Below, in pieces: positions 1 to 6,110 of a stretch of 9,976 nucleotides of DNA. Where the stretch lies: positions 1-9,976 of the forward strand of contig JACDAY010000319.1 in NCBI GenBank assembly GCA_013695195.1, in the 5' to 3' direction. Position 1 is the first letter of the stretch; each line of letters starts with the position of its first letter. Below the pieces are notes generated by a model. That model was not told the origin of the DNA, made no database searches, and worked only from the letters and a program-made list of their open reading frames with translations. A program made the translations under genes and the position numbers. This DNA is from Blastocatellia bacterium. Its GTDB lineage: Bacteria; Acidobacteriota; Blastocatellia; Pyrinomonadales; Pyrinomonadaceae.

Positions 1-87
1 GGGATGTTTGATATATCCGCGATGCTCGTTTTGATCTTGATCGGACTGCTGCAATCGATCGTACTGCGGACATTTGTATATTCATAA
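1..87 (+). CDS. YggT-family membrane protein, C-terminal fragment
   Basis: The window opens inside a reading frame of 28 codons that ends with TAA. The peptide has the sequence GMFDISAMLVLILIGLLQSI followed by a short tail, which is a membrane helix preceded by an FDIS turn. This matches the end of YggT-family proteins, where an F-D-hydrophobic-S motif leads into the last helix. The next gene is YggU/DUF167, and yggT-yggU is a common gene pair, which supports the call. YggT proteins are small inner-membrane proteins of poorly defined role. The start lies outside the window, so only the last helix can be judged. Confidence 0.65.
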   Translation, partial: GMFDISAMLVLILIGLLQSIVLRTFVYS

Positions 88-95
88 AGCTCAAA

Positions 96-123
96 GTCAG
101 AACCACCTGCGGTAGCGGGTGGC
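96..123 (+). repeat. Short palindromic repeat of the GTCAG-hairpin family (copy A)
   Basis: GTCAGAA is followed by a hairpin: CCACCTGC (103-110), loop GGTA (111-114), GCGGGTGG (115-122). A second copy inside hmgA (7979-8005) is identical at 24 of 27 positions, and the differences fall in the loop and at one stem position that stays paired by wobble. A third element at 8402-8429 has the same layout (GTCAG(A/T)A, then a hairpin) with a different stem. Here it fills most of the gap between yggT and yggU and covers the GTG codon at 119. Confidence 0.7.
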
Positions 124-154
124 TGAACTCAACGTCTTTGTCACTCAAAAATTG

Positions 155-496
155 ATGCATTTCCTGGAAGAAAATGGCGCGGTTACATTCCCGGTTCGCG
201 TAGTTCCTCGTTCATCGAAAAACGAGATCGTTGGTGAGCATGACGGTGCATTGAAGGTGAAAATCGCATCGCCGCCGGTAGACGGTGCGGCGAACGAGGA
301 ACTTACGAGACTCCTTTCCAAGACCTTCGGCGTCGCAAAAAGCAGCGTCGAAATCGTCGCCGGACACACGTCTAAGACCAAACGGATACGAATAAACGGC
401 GTAACGGCTGAAAAAGCGCGAAAGCTGATCGGCGGCGATCCGGTTTTTTCTGTCTCGCATGGCTTTTGCGGAAAACCAAAAGTGCCAGAAAGCTAA
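155..496 (+). CDS. YggU/DUF167 family protein
   Basis: A 113-aa protein of the DUF167 (YggU) family, small alpha/beta proteins of unknown biochemical role often encoded next to YggT. The family core is clear: FPVRVVPRSSKNEIVG near residues 12-27, then a segment with KVKIASPPVDGAANEEL, and later the VEIVAGHTSKTKRIRING strand-loop-strand. A tail of about 20 residues beyond the usual end (GGDPVFSVSH onward) is not recognised. The start is uncertain. ATG at 155 fits the usual family N-terminus, while an in-frame GTG at 119 would add 12 residues but lies inside a palindromic repeat arm. Neither has a clear Shine-Dalgarno. It follows the YggT stop by 67 bases and is probably co-transcribed with it. 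Confidence 0.85.
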   Translation: MHFLEENGAVTFPVRVVPRSSKNEIVGEHDGALKVKIASPPVDGAANEELTRLLSKTFGVAKSSVEIVAGHTSKTKRIRINGVTAEKARKLIGGDPVFSVSHGFCGKPKVPES

Positions 497-647
497 CGGC
501 AAATGCAGAAACAATTTGCGCGATCATCATCGATACCAGAAAAGCGGTTCCAAGCGTTTCACGCATTTCGATTGTCTGTTTGATACAAACCGAATCGGCC
601 AGCAATACCAGAGCGCATAGCATAAGAATCGTTGTGTTTTTTCTCAT
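372..647 (-). CDS. Possible small two-helix membrane protein
   Basis: A 91-aa frame starting at ATG 647. It has a positively charged start (MRKNTT), one hydrophobic stretch around residues 5-22, a second long one around residues 32-60, and a very basic tail (HARQKKPDRRR). That is a plausible two-helix inner-membrane topology, and the hydrophobic part lies in otherwise gene-free DNA. No family is recognised. Against it: no good ribosome binding site, and its last 125 bases run antisense over the end of yggU. A real protein could also end sooner or be a chance frame. Confidence 0.38.
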   Translation of the reverse strand: MRKNTTILMLCALVLLADSVCIKQTIEMRETLGTAFLVSMMIAQIVSAFAVSFLALLVFRKSHARQKKPDRRRSAFALFQPLRRLFVSVWS

Positions 648-720
648 AACGAGTTTATTAAATGCCGTTTGGCTGAAATTGCTGTGAACGAACCCTGAAC
701 AAATTGTGAATCTTTTCGAT

Positions 721-750
721 TTGCCGAAAGAAAAAACGGCGTGATATATT
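721..750 (+). promoter_or_regulatory. Candidate sigma70-type promoter of yebC
   Basis: TTGCCG (721-726) and TATATT (745-750) are separated by 18 bases, with an A-rich spacer. Transcription would start near 757, so the transcript would begin almost directly with the nested hairpin at 761-836. Box matches are good but promoter rules in this lineage are unknown. Confidence 0.45.
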
Positions 751-760
751 TCATCTTTTG

Positions 761-836
761 GGCAGAAACGCGAGTGTGAACGAGCGTGTAGCCCTGAACG
801 CAAAGCAACACGCTCCATAACTGTCGCGTTTCTGCC
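761..836 (+). promoter_or_regulatory. Nested hairpin in the yebC leader
   Basis: The outer arms GGCAGAAACGCGA (761-773) and TCGCGTTTCTGCC (824-836) are perfect 13-base complements. Inside them GAGCGTGT (782-789) and ACACGCTC (808-815) are perfect 8-base complements around an 18-base loop. The two stems are separated by symmetric 8-base internal loops, so the whole 76 bases can fold as one long arm. It ends 26 bases before the yebC ATG and just after the candidate promoter. It could be an mRNA leader structure that affects stability or translation, a DNA-binding site, or a mobile palindromic element. There is no U-tract, so it is not a typical intrinsic terminator. Confidence 0.6.
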
Positions 837-862
837 ATACATTCACAGGGGAATAATATAAA

Positions 863-1600
863 ATGTCAGGACACTCCAAGTGGCACACAATAAAGCACAA
901 AAAAGGTGCGACGGACGCAAAACGCGGCAAGATTTTTACAAAGCTTATTAAGGAAATCACGGTAGCGGCGCGAACGGGCGGCGGAGATCCGGACGCAAAT
1001 GCGCGCCTTCGCAAAGGCATTTTGGACGCAAAGGCCGCGAATATGCCGAACGACACCATCGACCGTGCCGTAAAACGCGGCAGCGGCGACCTCGACGGCG
1101 TGAGCTATGACGAGATCACCTACGAAGGCTACGGCCCGAACGGCGTGGCCGTTTTGGTCGAGACAATGACCGACAACCGCAACCGCACGGTCGCCGAGCT
1201 GCGGCATATTTTTTCAAAAAACGGCGGAAACCTCGGGGAAGCCGGTTCGGTGGGATGGATGTTTGATAAAAAAGGCTACATCGTCGTCGATAAAGCCGCA
1301 AAATCCGAGGACGAGCTTTTCGACATCGCCATCGAAGCCGGCGCCGACGACATGCAGGACGAAGGCGATGTTTTCGAAATTTATACCGCACCGGACAATT
1401 TCGAAGCCGTAACCGAAGCCTTAAAAGCCGCCGGAATCGAACCCCAAGCCGCCGAAGTCTCGATGATCCCGCAAACCTACATCAAACTCGAAGGCGACGA
1501 CGCTCAAAAAATGCTTAAACTCTATGACGTCATCGAAGACTACGACGACGTTCAGAAAGTTTATGCAAATTTTGATATAGACGAGAGTGAGTTGGAGTAA
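863..1600 (+). CDS. yebC: YebC/PmpR (TACO1-type) family protein
   Basis: A full-length 245-aa YebC/PmpR protein. The N-terminus [27 protein letters not shown] is the family signature. [33 protein letters not shown] and [13 protein letters not shown] follow at their usual places, and the C-terminus carries the usual [13 protein letters not shown] segment. Members act as cytoplasmic factors. They were first described as transcriptional regulators, and more recently linked to translation of difficult sequences such as proline-rich stretches, like mitochondrial TACO1. ATG 863 is preceded by AGGGG about 12 bases upstream. yebC is often near ruvC, but not here: it stands alone with its own leader. 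The next gene is convergent and only 4 bases away, with no visible terminator between them. Confidence 0.95.
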   Translation: MSGHSKWHTIKHKKGATDAKRGKIFTKLIKEITVAARTGGGDPDANARLRKGILDAKAANMPNDTIDRAVKRGSGDLDGVSYDEITYEGYGPNGVAVLVETMTDNRNRTVAELRHIFSKNGGNLGEAGSVGWMFDKKGYIVVDKAAKSEDELFDIAIEAGADDMQDEGDVFEIYTAPDNFEAVTEALKAAGIEPQAAEVSMIPQTYIKLEGDDAQKMLKLYDVIEDYDDVQKVYANFDIDESELE

Positions 1601-1604
1601 ACGC

Positions 1605-1973
1605 TTAATGAATCTCCTGCCCGAACGTTATGCGATGGCCGTCGGGCGTAACGACGGCGAATTCACGTAATCCCCAGGGTTTATCGGCTGGCTCAGAATT
1701 AAATTGTGCGCCGTTTATTTTGAATTCTTCAAAAACGGCATCGACATCTTCGACCAGGACGTACGCGAAGTATGAATGATCGCCGGTGTCGACCGCGAGC
1801 ATCGCGTCGGCACATTCGCCGAGCATCACTTTGAAATCGCCGAACGAGAGAAATTCCCAACCCGGAACAGTAAAGTCGCGTACGAAACCGAGCTTTTTAA
1901 GATAATAATCCGTCTCGACCGCAAGATCTTTTACGGCCAGAACGTGTCTTGTATGGATAACTTTTCTATGCAT
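1605..1973 (-). CDS. VOC superfamily (glyoxalase/bleomycin-resistance fold) protein
   Basis: A 122-aa single-domain VOC protein. The order of features fits the fold: RHVLAVKDLAVETDYYLKKLGF at the start, a middle strand with WEFLSFGDFKVMLGE, a second half with SYFAYVLVEDVDAVFEEF, and a closing REFAVVTPDGHRITFGQE. The PDGHRITF end with a later acidic residue resembles the metal-binding strand of this superfamily. Substrate cannot be told: members include lyases, dioxygenases and drug-binding proteins. The start chosen is ATG 1973, which gives the usual VOC length. An upstream GTG-type extension would read into the preceding gene. It ends 4 bases from the convergent yebC and lies 55 bases after the frameshifted VOC gene, so the pair may be a tandem duplicate with strong divergence. 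Confidence 0.85.
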   Translation of the reverse strand: MHRKVIHTRHVLAVKDLAVETDYYLKKLGFVRDFTVPGWEFLSFGDFKVMLGECADAMLAVDTGDHSYFAYVLVEDVDAVFEEFKINGAQFNSEPADKPWGLREFAVVTPDGHRITFGQEIH

Positions 1974-2028
1974 CCCTTGTTGGCAGTGCCGGAAACTATG
2001 TGCTCGGCACGAAAACTTCAGCGTCCAC

Positions 2029-2428
2029 TCATACGGGCCACTGAAAGCATAGATTATATCCGTCCGGGTCATGAACGTACAACTGTTTCATGCCGTAGTG
2101 GGCAACTTCGGGCGGCCCCAGGACCAAGCCCTTTTCCTTTAAATATTCGTAAGCTGCGTCCACATCGGGGCAGCCAAAATAAAGACATGTGTCGTGATGG
2201 ACGGCAATACGCTTCGGGTCGGGAAACTCAGGCCGTTGTTTGCCATCATATGCGGTATTCAGCATCAAGGTTGTCTCGCCCGCCGAAAGCATTACCCATC
2301 CCGGAATCATCGGCCTGGCCGGAATCCTGAACGATCTCGAACCCTAACACGTCGCGGTAGAACGCCAACGACGCAGGCATATCAAAAACCGACAACAGGG
2401 GCGACATTCCGCGAATTTCTATGCACAT
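2029..2428 (-). pseudogene. VOC superfamily gene broken by a one-base frameshift
   Basis: Two adjacent frames together make one VOC protein of about 132 residues. The first part starts at ATG 2428 (MCIEIRGMSPLLSVFDMPAS, then FYRDVLGFEIVQDSG). The second part supplies WVMLSAGETTLMLNTAYDG, the DTCLYFGCPDVDAAYEYL helix and the closing YVHDPDGYNLCFQW. The join is exact if the base at about 2299 is removed: the peptide then reads DDSGWVMLSAGE, as in relatives. An AGAGGAACG ribosome binding site precedes ATG 2428, and the gap to the upstream M20 gene is 25 bases, so it sat in that operon. Either the gene is inactivated or the extra base is a sequencing error; everything else looks intact, which favours a recent event. 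Confidence 0.75.
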
Positions 2429-2453
2429 ATTATCAACGTTCCTCTTGCGGAAC

Positions 2454-4055
2454 CTATCTGGCGGACGAAAGGGCAAACAACATATCGACGTAGAATTTCT
2501 CGATGTCGGCAAGCCCCGCGACCTTGGAACCGGCCTTAGGCTCGATGACCATATATTCGTTCGGCGCATGTGCGCCGGAACCGTGGCCAAGACCTCCGGC
2601 AACGAGCGGCAGTTTGAGGGTATCGGTGAATACATGGTACGGGGCGCTTCCCGCGAGCCTCGGGGCGACGCTGGGTATCATTCCGTACTTGTTGTAGGTG
2701 CCGATCATCGAGCGAACAAGCGGTGTATCGACCGATGTTTGCGCCGGAGGGTAACCGCTGATCTTGCGAAGAACAATATCCGTAAACCCTTTCTTGTCCA
2801 GATACACTCGAATCAGCCGCAATGCTTCGTCGGGTGTTTGATTCGGCACAAGCCGCGAATCGACCTTTGCCGTTGCCATATGCGGCAGTATTGTCTTCAC
2901 GCCCGGCCCGGTATAGCCTCCCCAAATGCCGTCAATGTTTAGCGTGGTATCGAAGAGGTAACGCATTAGCGAATCGCGGCCAGAAATGCCGTCAACCCAG
3001 CGGTCGACGCCCAACCCTTGCCGCATCATCGCTTCGCGCTCGGTCCATGAGACGAGCATGCCGTTCACGAGACGCTCCTCTTCCTGGGTCGGCTTGCGGA
3101 TCGAGTCGTAATAGCCGGGTACAAGAATTGTGTTCCCGTCCGGCGACGTGAGACTCGCGAGTGCCTGGTTGAGCCGCCAAACAGGTGAATCGGTTATGGC
3201 TTTGAGCGACCCGTGAACCTCAGCCGTCTTCGGCCCGCCGCCAGGATTGCCGCGGGCTTCAAGTTCGAAATAGACGATTCCCTTTACGCCGAGATTCATC
3301 GTCACCGCGCCGTCAGGCCCTTGGCCGTTAAACGGAAAGAGCACTCCGCTCGCGGACTTAAGCCGGTCTGCATATTTTCCGATCAACTCGGGGTAATGCG
3401 GCGATCCGAGCTCCTCTTCGCCCTCAGCCAGGACCATTAAATTAACAGGCATTCCCTCACCGGATTTGATTATCGCTTCGATCGCGTTTAGGAAAGCTCT
3501 TTCCGGCCCCTTTTGATTTGTAGCTCCGCGTGCCATCAGCACACGTCCAAGCGGATGATCGACAATGGCGCCCGCGAAAGCATCGACTTGCCAGCCTGTC
3601 GGTTCAACGGGCTGGACGTCGTACATCATATATACCGCAAGAGTTTTTGCGGCACCGGCGTCGTAGTAACCCCAAACGCCCGGATGTCCGCTGGTCGGCA
3701 CGACCTCGGCCTCTTTAAAGCCCAGCTCTTTCAAATCGTCGCGGAGCATTGCCGCCATTTGCTGCACACCGTCGTTCTGCGCGCTGATCGACCGCTGGCG
3801 TACCCAACGCCGTAGATGTTCATTGTGCCGGGCGAGGTTCGAATCGATATAGGCGTAAGCCTTTATATGGGATCGGGCATAAGCCGGAACGGTGGATGGA
3901 TCAAACTTTTCAGTTGTAGTGGCGGGAAAACTCGGCTTTTGAAATTTCCGGTCGCTTTGAGCAAACGTGATCGAATAGGCCAACGCAACTGTCAAAACGC
4001 CAAGAATTCCCGGCCATCTCTTTAAACAAATTTGCATACTTGTTTTAGCAAACAT
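2454..4055 (-). CDS. Exported M20-family metallopeptidase-like protein with altered metal site
   Basis: A 533-aa protein of the M20/M25/M40 dipeptidase type. ATG 4055 is chosen because GGAGGAG lies 7 bases before it. Residues 1-33 are a signal peptide (basic KR, hydrophobic ILGVLTVALAYSIT, AQ-S cleavage), so it acts outside the cytoplasm. Family landmarks are in order: YDVQPVEPTGW (145-155), RGATNQKGPERAFLNA (176-191), EGEEELGSPH (211-220), DSRLVPNQTPDEA (399-411), HAPNEY (496-501). The catalytic Glu pair (214-215) and the last His (496) remain. The usual His of HYDVQP is Met144, the bridging Asp of GASDDKG is Asn180, and the Asp expected after the EGEEE block is not seen near residue 240. 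Relatives with the NQKGPE form may be a distinct subfamily. It is followed by the broken VOC gene and preceded at 38 bases by the ankyrin gene. Confidence 0.85.
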   Translation of the reverse strand: MFAKTSMQICLKRWPGILGVLTVALAYSITFAQSDRKFQKPSFPATTTEKFDPSTVPAYARSHIKAYAYIDSNLARHNEHLRRWVRQRSISAQNDGVQQMAAMLRDDLKELGFKEAEVVPTSGHPGVWGYYDAGAAKTLAVYMMYDVQPVEPTGWQVDAFAGAIVDHPLGRVLMARGATNQKGPERAFLNAIEAIIKSGEGMPVNLMVLAEGEEELGSPHYPELIGKYADRLKSASGVLFPFNGQGPDGAVTMNLGVKGIVYFELEARGNPGGGPKTAEVHGSLKAITDSPVWRLNQALASLTSPDGNTILVPGYYDSIRKPTQEEERLVNGMLVSWTEREAMMRQGLGVDRWVDGISGRDSLMRYLFDTTLNIDGIWGGYTGPGVKTILPHMATAKVDSRLVPNQTPDEALRLIRVYLDKKGFTDIVLRKISGYPPAQTSVDTPLVRSMIGTYNKYGMIPSVAPRLAGSAPYHVFTDTLKLPLVAGGLGHGSGAHAPNEYMVIEPKAGSKVAGLADIEKFYVDMLFALSSAR

Positions 4056-4093
4056 TTGATCGCTCCTCCACGATGCGCAAATCAACTCAATTT

Positions 4094-4840
4094 CTATTCA
4101 GGATTGCCGCCGGTTTCCGGCAGATAGTCCCCCATGAATTTTCGCTCCATTCCGTTTCCCCAGCCGCTGCCGTGATCGCTTGTGATCAACGCCGCACCGG
4201 CTTCGCTTACGTTGTGCGGCGGGAACGCAAGCAGACGAAGAATAGAACCCGGCCGCAGGTGTTCACTTGCCCAGGTCAGGGGCGAATCGCCATTCGCATC
4301 GCGAGCTTCGCGATCCGCGCCGTTATCGATCAGATATTGGATCGTCGCTTCATCGCCGTATGCGGCAGCGCGGTGCAGCGGCGTCTCGCCTTTCGTCCGG
4401 ACGTCACGCATAAACCCGCCCGTTTCCTTGCCGGGAATGGTGCGGGCATTCACATTTGCGCCATTTTCAACCAGCAGCCGCAGCACGTACAGATAGTAGG
4501 GCCGGCCGGCCTTGCAAAGAGCGCTGTGCAGCGGCGTTTCACCCGTATTTGCCTGCGCAATATTAACATTAGCGCCTTGATTTATCAAAAAATCGACAAC
4601 TTTCCAATGTCCGAAAAACGATGCATTGCCGAGTTCTTGATCCAGGTCAAGGCTGCTTAGATCGCCGCCAGCCTCAAGAATGGCTTTCAACGCCGTCGTG
4701 TCGTTATAGTAAACGAACCACTGCATCGTCTTGACCGGGCCTTCGTGAAGAACGGACTGCCAATCGGGCAGACCGAGTAGTTCGAACACAAGGTCGGTCC
4801 GGCCGCGGCTGATACGGTCAAGAATCATTTCTTTGTTCAT
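4094..4840 (-). CDS. Ankyrin-repeat protein
   Basis: A 248-aa protein with no signal peptide or membrane helix, so probably cytoplasmic. Ankyrin units are clear in the middle: VVDFLINQGANVNIA, TGETPLHSAL, LRLLVENGANVNARTI, KGETPLHRAAAYGDEATIQ, YLIDNGADREARDANGDSPL. About four or five repeats are present, the first (around TTALKAILEAGGDLSSLD) being degenerate. Ankyrin repeats bind proteins; no catalytic domain is attached and the partner is unknown. ATG 4840 is used; a GTG at 4855 in the same frame lies inside the upstream repeat. No Shine-Dalgarno is visible, and the repeat ends directly before the start, so the native upstream region may have been replaced. The C-terminal 40 residues are not repeat-like. 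Confidence 0.85.
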   Translation of the reverse strand: MNKEMILDRISRGRTDLVFELLGLPDWQSVLHEGPVKTMQWFVYYNDTTALKAILEAGGDLSSLDLDQELGNASFFGHWKVVDFLINQGANVNIAQANTGETPLHSALCKAGRPYYLYVLRLLVENGANVNARTIPGKETGGFMRDVRTKGETPLHRAAAYGDEATIQYLIDNGADREARDANGDSPLTWASEHLRPGSILRLLAFPPHNVSEAGAALITSDHGSGWGNGMERKFMGDYLPETGGNPE

Positions 4841-4851
4841 AAGATTATCGG

Positions 4852-4918
4852 CCACAGATTAATACGGATTCCCCCTGACTCGGCCAAATTCTTATCCGCG
4901 TAGATCTGCTTAAATCCG
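4852..4918 (-). repeat. Intergenic palindromic repeat of the CACAGATTAA...ATCCG type
   Basis: Imperfect arms 4855-4869 and 4894-4908 pair at 11 of 15 positions (CAGATTAATACGGAT against ATCCGCGTAGATCTG). A second partial pairing ACGGATT/AATCCGT extends to about 4918. This style of repeat (GCCAC(A/G)GATTA...ACGGAT) is frequent between genes in several environmental phyla. It fills the gap between DUF2277 and the ankyrin gene and overlaps the last codons of DUF2277. A relative lies at 8659-8715. Confidence 0.6.
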
Positions 4919-5194
4919 TCGCTGATTTCCGCCAAATCTCTCGGCCGCTCTAGCTTTTGCATGCGCCGCTTCAGTCTCGCGGTCACGGGGTGGAGAATTT
5001 GTCACAAGCGAATCCAGCAATTCCATCGCAGCAGCCGAGACGCGCTCGACCGCCAATTCAAACCCGGCCTCGTTCGCCTTCGAAGGCTTTGTAAAACCCG
5101 AAAGCTTCCGGACAAACTGTATCGACGCCGCGCTCACCTCATCCGAAGTCGCCGGCGGCTCGAAATTGAAAAGTGTTTTTATATTTCTGCACAT
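4910..5194 (-). CDS. DUF2277 family protein
   Basis: A 94-aa protein whose start MCRNIKTLFNFEPPAT is the signature of the DUF2277 family, followed by the expected EVSAASIQFVRKLSGFTKPS and a helical second half rich in Ala and Glu (AAHAKARAAERFGG). The family is small, cytoplasmic and uncharacterised; the conserved Cys2-Arg3-Asn4 is kept. Start ATG 5194 is fixed by family homology; GGAG lies very close to it. The frame could be extended to ATG 5236 only by overlapping the hydrolase gene. The last residues (NQRRI and stop) are encoded by an intergenic repeat, so the original C-terminus was probably altered slightly. It follows the hydrolase stop by 20 bases, probably in one operon. Confidence 0.9.
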   Translation of the reverse strand: MCRNIKTLFNFEPPATSDEVSAASIQFVRKLSGFTKPSKANEAGFELAVERVSAAAMELLDSLVTNSPPRDRETEAAHAKARAAERFGGNQRRI

Positions 5195-5214
5195 GCTCCA
5201 ATTATAACCCGAAA

Positions 5215-5892
5215 TTAATTCAAAACAGACGCCCATTCGCGGACGGTGCGGGCCATTTCGACGAATACGTCTTCTTCGCTTTTTCGCGTTCGTTTGAGAA
5301 TTTTGAAACTGTGATCGGCAGTGTCAAGCAAATGAATCGCTGCAAGTTTCCCAAGATTTTTCACTACCGGCTGCAGCAGATCGCGTTCGGCAAGCGCGTC
5401 GCGTGTGCCGCTGAGAAAGAGCATCGGGATCGTGACTTTGGATAAATGTTCCGCGCGTGTTATCGCGGGTTCGCCCGCGGGATGAAGCGGAAACGAAAAG
5501 AACACTAGCCCGCAAATATATTCGATGGGCGATTCCGAAGCAGCCGTCGAGGTCATACGCCCGCTGAATGAATGACCGCCTGCCAATATAGGTATATCAG
5601 GCGCTGCTTCATGTGCGGCCGCAACCGCCGAACGAATCGTGGCCGTACACGTAGCTTGCGAATCGCGCCCGCGCCCGTTTTCTGAATAAGGAAAGTTGTA
5701 CCGAAAGGTCGCAATCTTTTGATAAGCGAGGTTTTCCGCGATTGTTTGAAGCAGCGGGGAGCGCATATTCGAACTAGCCCCGTGCCCGAGCACAAGCAAA
5801 TGCGTCGCATCCTCTGGTCGCATCAACAAAGCCGAAACATCGCCTTTCTTCGGCGCGGCAAGGAACTTTAATTCTTTTGCATCATGGGGCAT
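5215..5892 (-). CDS. Alpha/beta hydrolase, Tex30/KANL3 (dienelactone hydrolase-like) type
   Basis: A 225-aa cytoplasmic alpha/beta hydrolase. The oxyanion-strand motif VLGHGASSNMRSP lies at residues 34-46 and the family-typical RYNFPYSENGRGRD at 64-77. The nucleophile is Ser108 in GGHSFSGRM, the acid Asp165 in SGTRDALA, and the base His194 in ADHSF. The nucleophile elbow reads G-H-S-F-S rather than the usual G-x-S-x-G, the second Gly being Ser110. Length is normal for the family. Substrate is unknown. ATG 5892 has only a weak ribosome binding site, with a palindrome (5910-5952) just upstream. DUF2277 follows at 20 bases. Confidence 0.88.
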   Translation of the reverse strand: MPHDAKELKFLAAPKKGDVSALLMRPEDATHLLVLGHGASSNMRSPLLQTIAENLAYQKIATFRYNFPYSENGRGRDSQATCTATIRSAVAAAHEAAPDIPILAGGHSFSGRMTSTAASESPIEYICGLVFFSFPLHPAGEPAITRAEHLSKVTIPMLFLSGTRDALAERDLLQPVVKNLGKLAAIHLLDTADHSFKILKRTRKSEEDVFVEMARTVREWASVLN

Positions 5893-5902
5893 TGTGGCTA
5901 CT

Positions 5903-6105
5903 TTAGTTGTGAACGATCAAAGATGTTCGGCCAATTCGAACTAATCCGTTCAGCCTGTGTGGATCGCCCAACGCCTTTGCGATAAATGCGGCGTCGTTGT
6001 CGGCTTCCGCCAAACAAGCCTCAAGATATATGCCGCCATTTCTTCGGGCGTGCGAAGATGTTCGGCCACGTAGGAGCGAGTTGTGATGTTGTTACTAAGA
6101 GCCAT
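5903..6105 (-). pseudogene. HigA-like addiction-module antidote, frameshifted and truncated
   Basis: ATG 6105 opens a frame MALSNNITTRSYVAEHLRTP then EEMAAY, after which the family pattern continues only in another frame: LEACLAEADNDAAFIAKALGD. Joined, this is the N-terminal half of the 'probable addiction module antidote' family, whose members read AAYLEAALEDGDPAFIAAALG. The break falls in an AT run (6026-6031, three AT units); removing one AT restores AAYLEA exactly. The helix-turn-helix half that should follow ALGD is absent; the frame ends in unrelated sequence (PHRLNGLVRIGRTS) at 5903. No HigB-type toxin is next to it. It begins 5 bases after the MazF stop. Confidence 0.65.
5910..5952. 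repeat. Nested palindrome upstream of the hydrolase gene
   Basis: Outer arms TGAACG (5910-5915) and CGTTCA (5947-5952) enclose inner arms GTTCG (5925-5929) and CGAAC (5937-5941). It lies 17 bases before the hydrolase start, at the ruined end of the HigA-like gene. It could be an operator or a leader hairpin of the hydrolase gene; the arms are short and no U-tract is present. Confidence 0.35.
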
Positions 6106-6110
6106 TGAAA

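Noticed and set aside
866..1391. Minus-strand frames opposite yebC
   Set aside because: Very Arg-rich shadow translations of a highly conserved gene.
1601..1604. Terminator between convergent yebC and the VOC gene
   Set aside because: Only 4 bases separate the stops and no GC hairpin with a T-run is visible on either strand nearby.
1776..2942. Plus-strand frames across the VOC and M20 region (for example 1776-2330 and 2421-2942)
   Set aside because: They lie opposite genes with clear family motifs and show no domain or codon pattern of their own.
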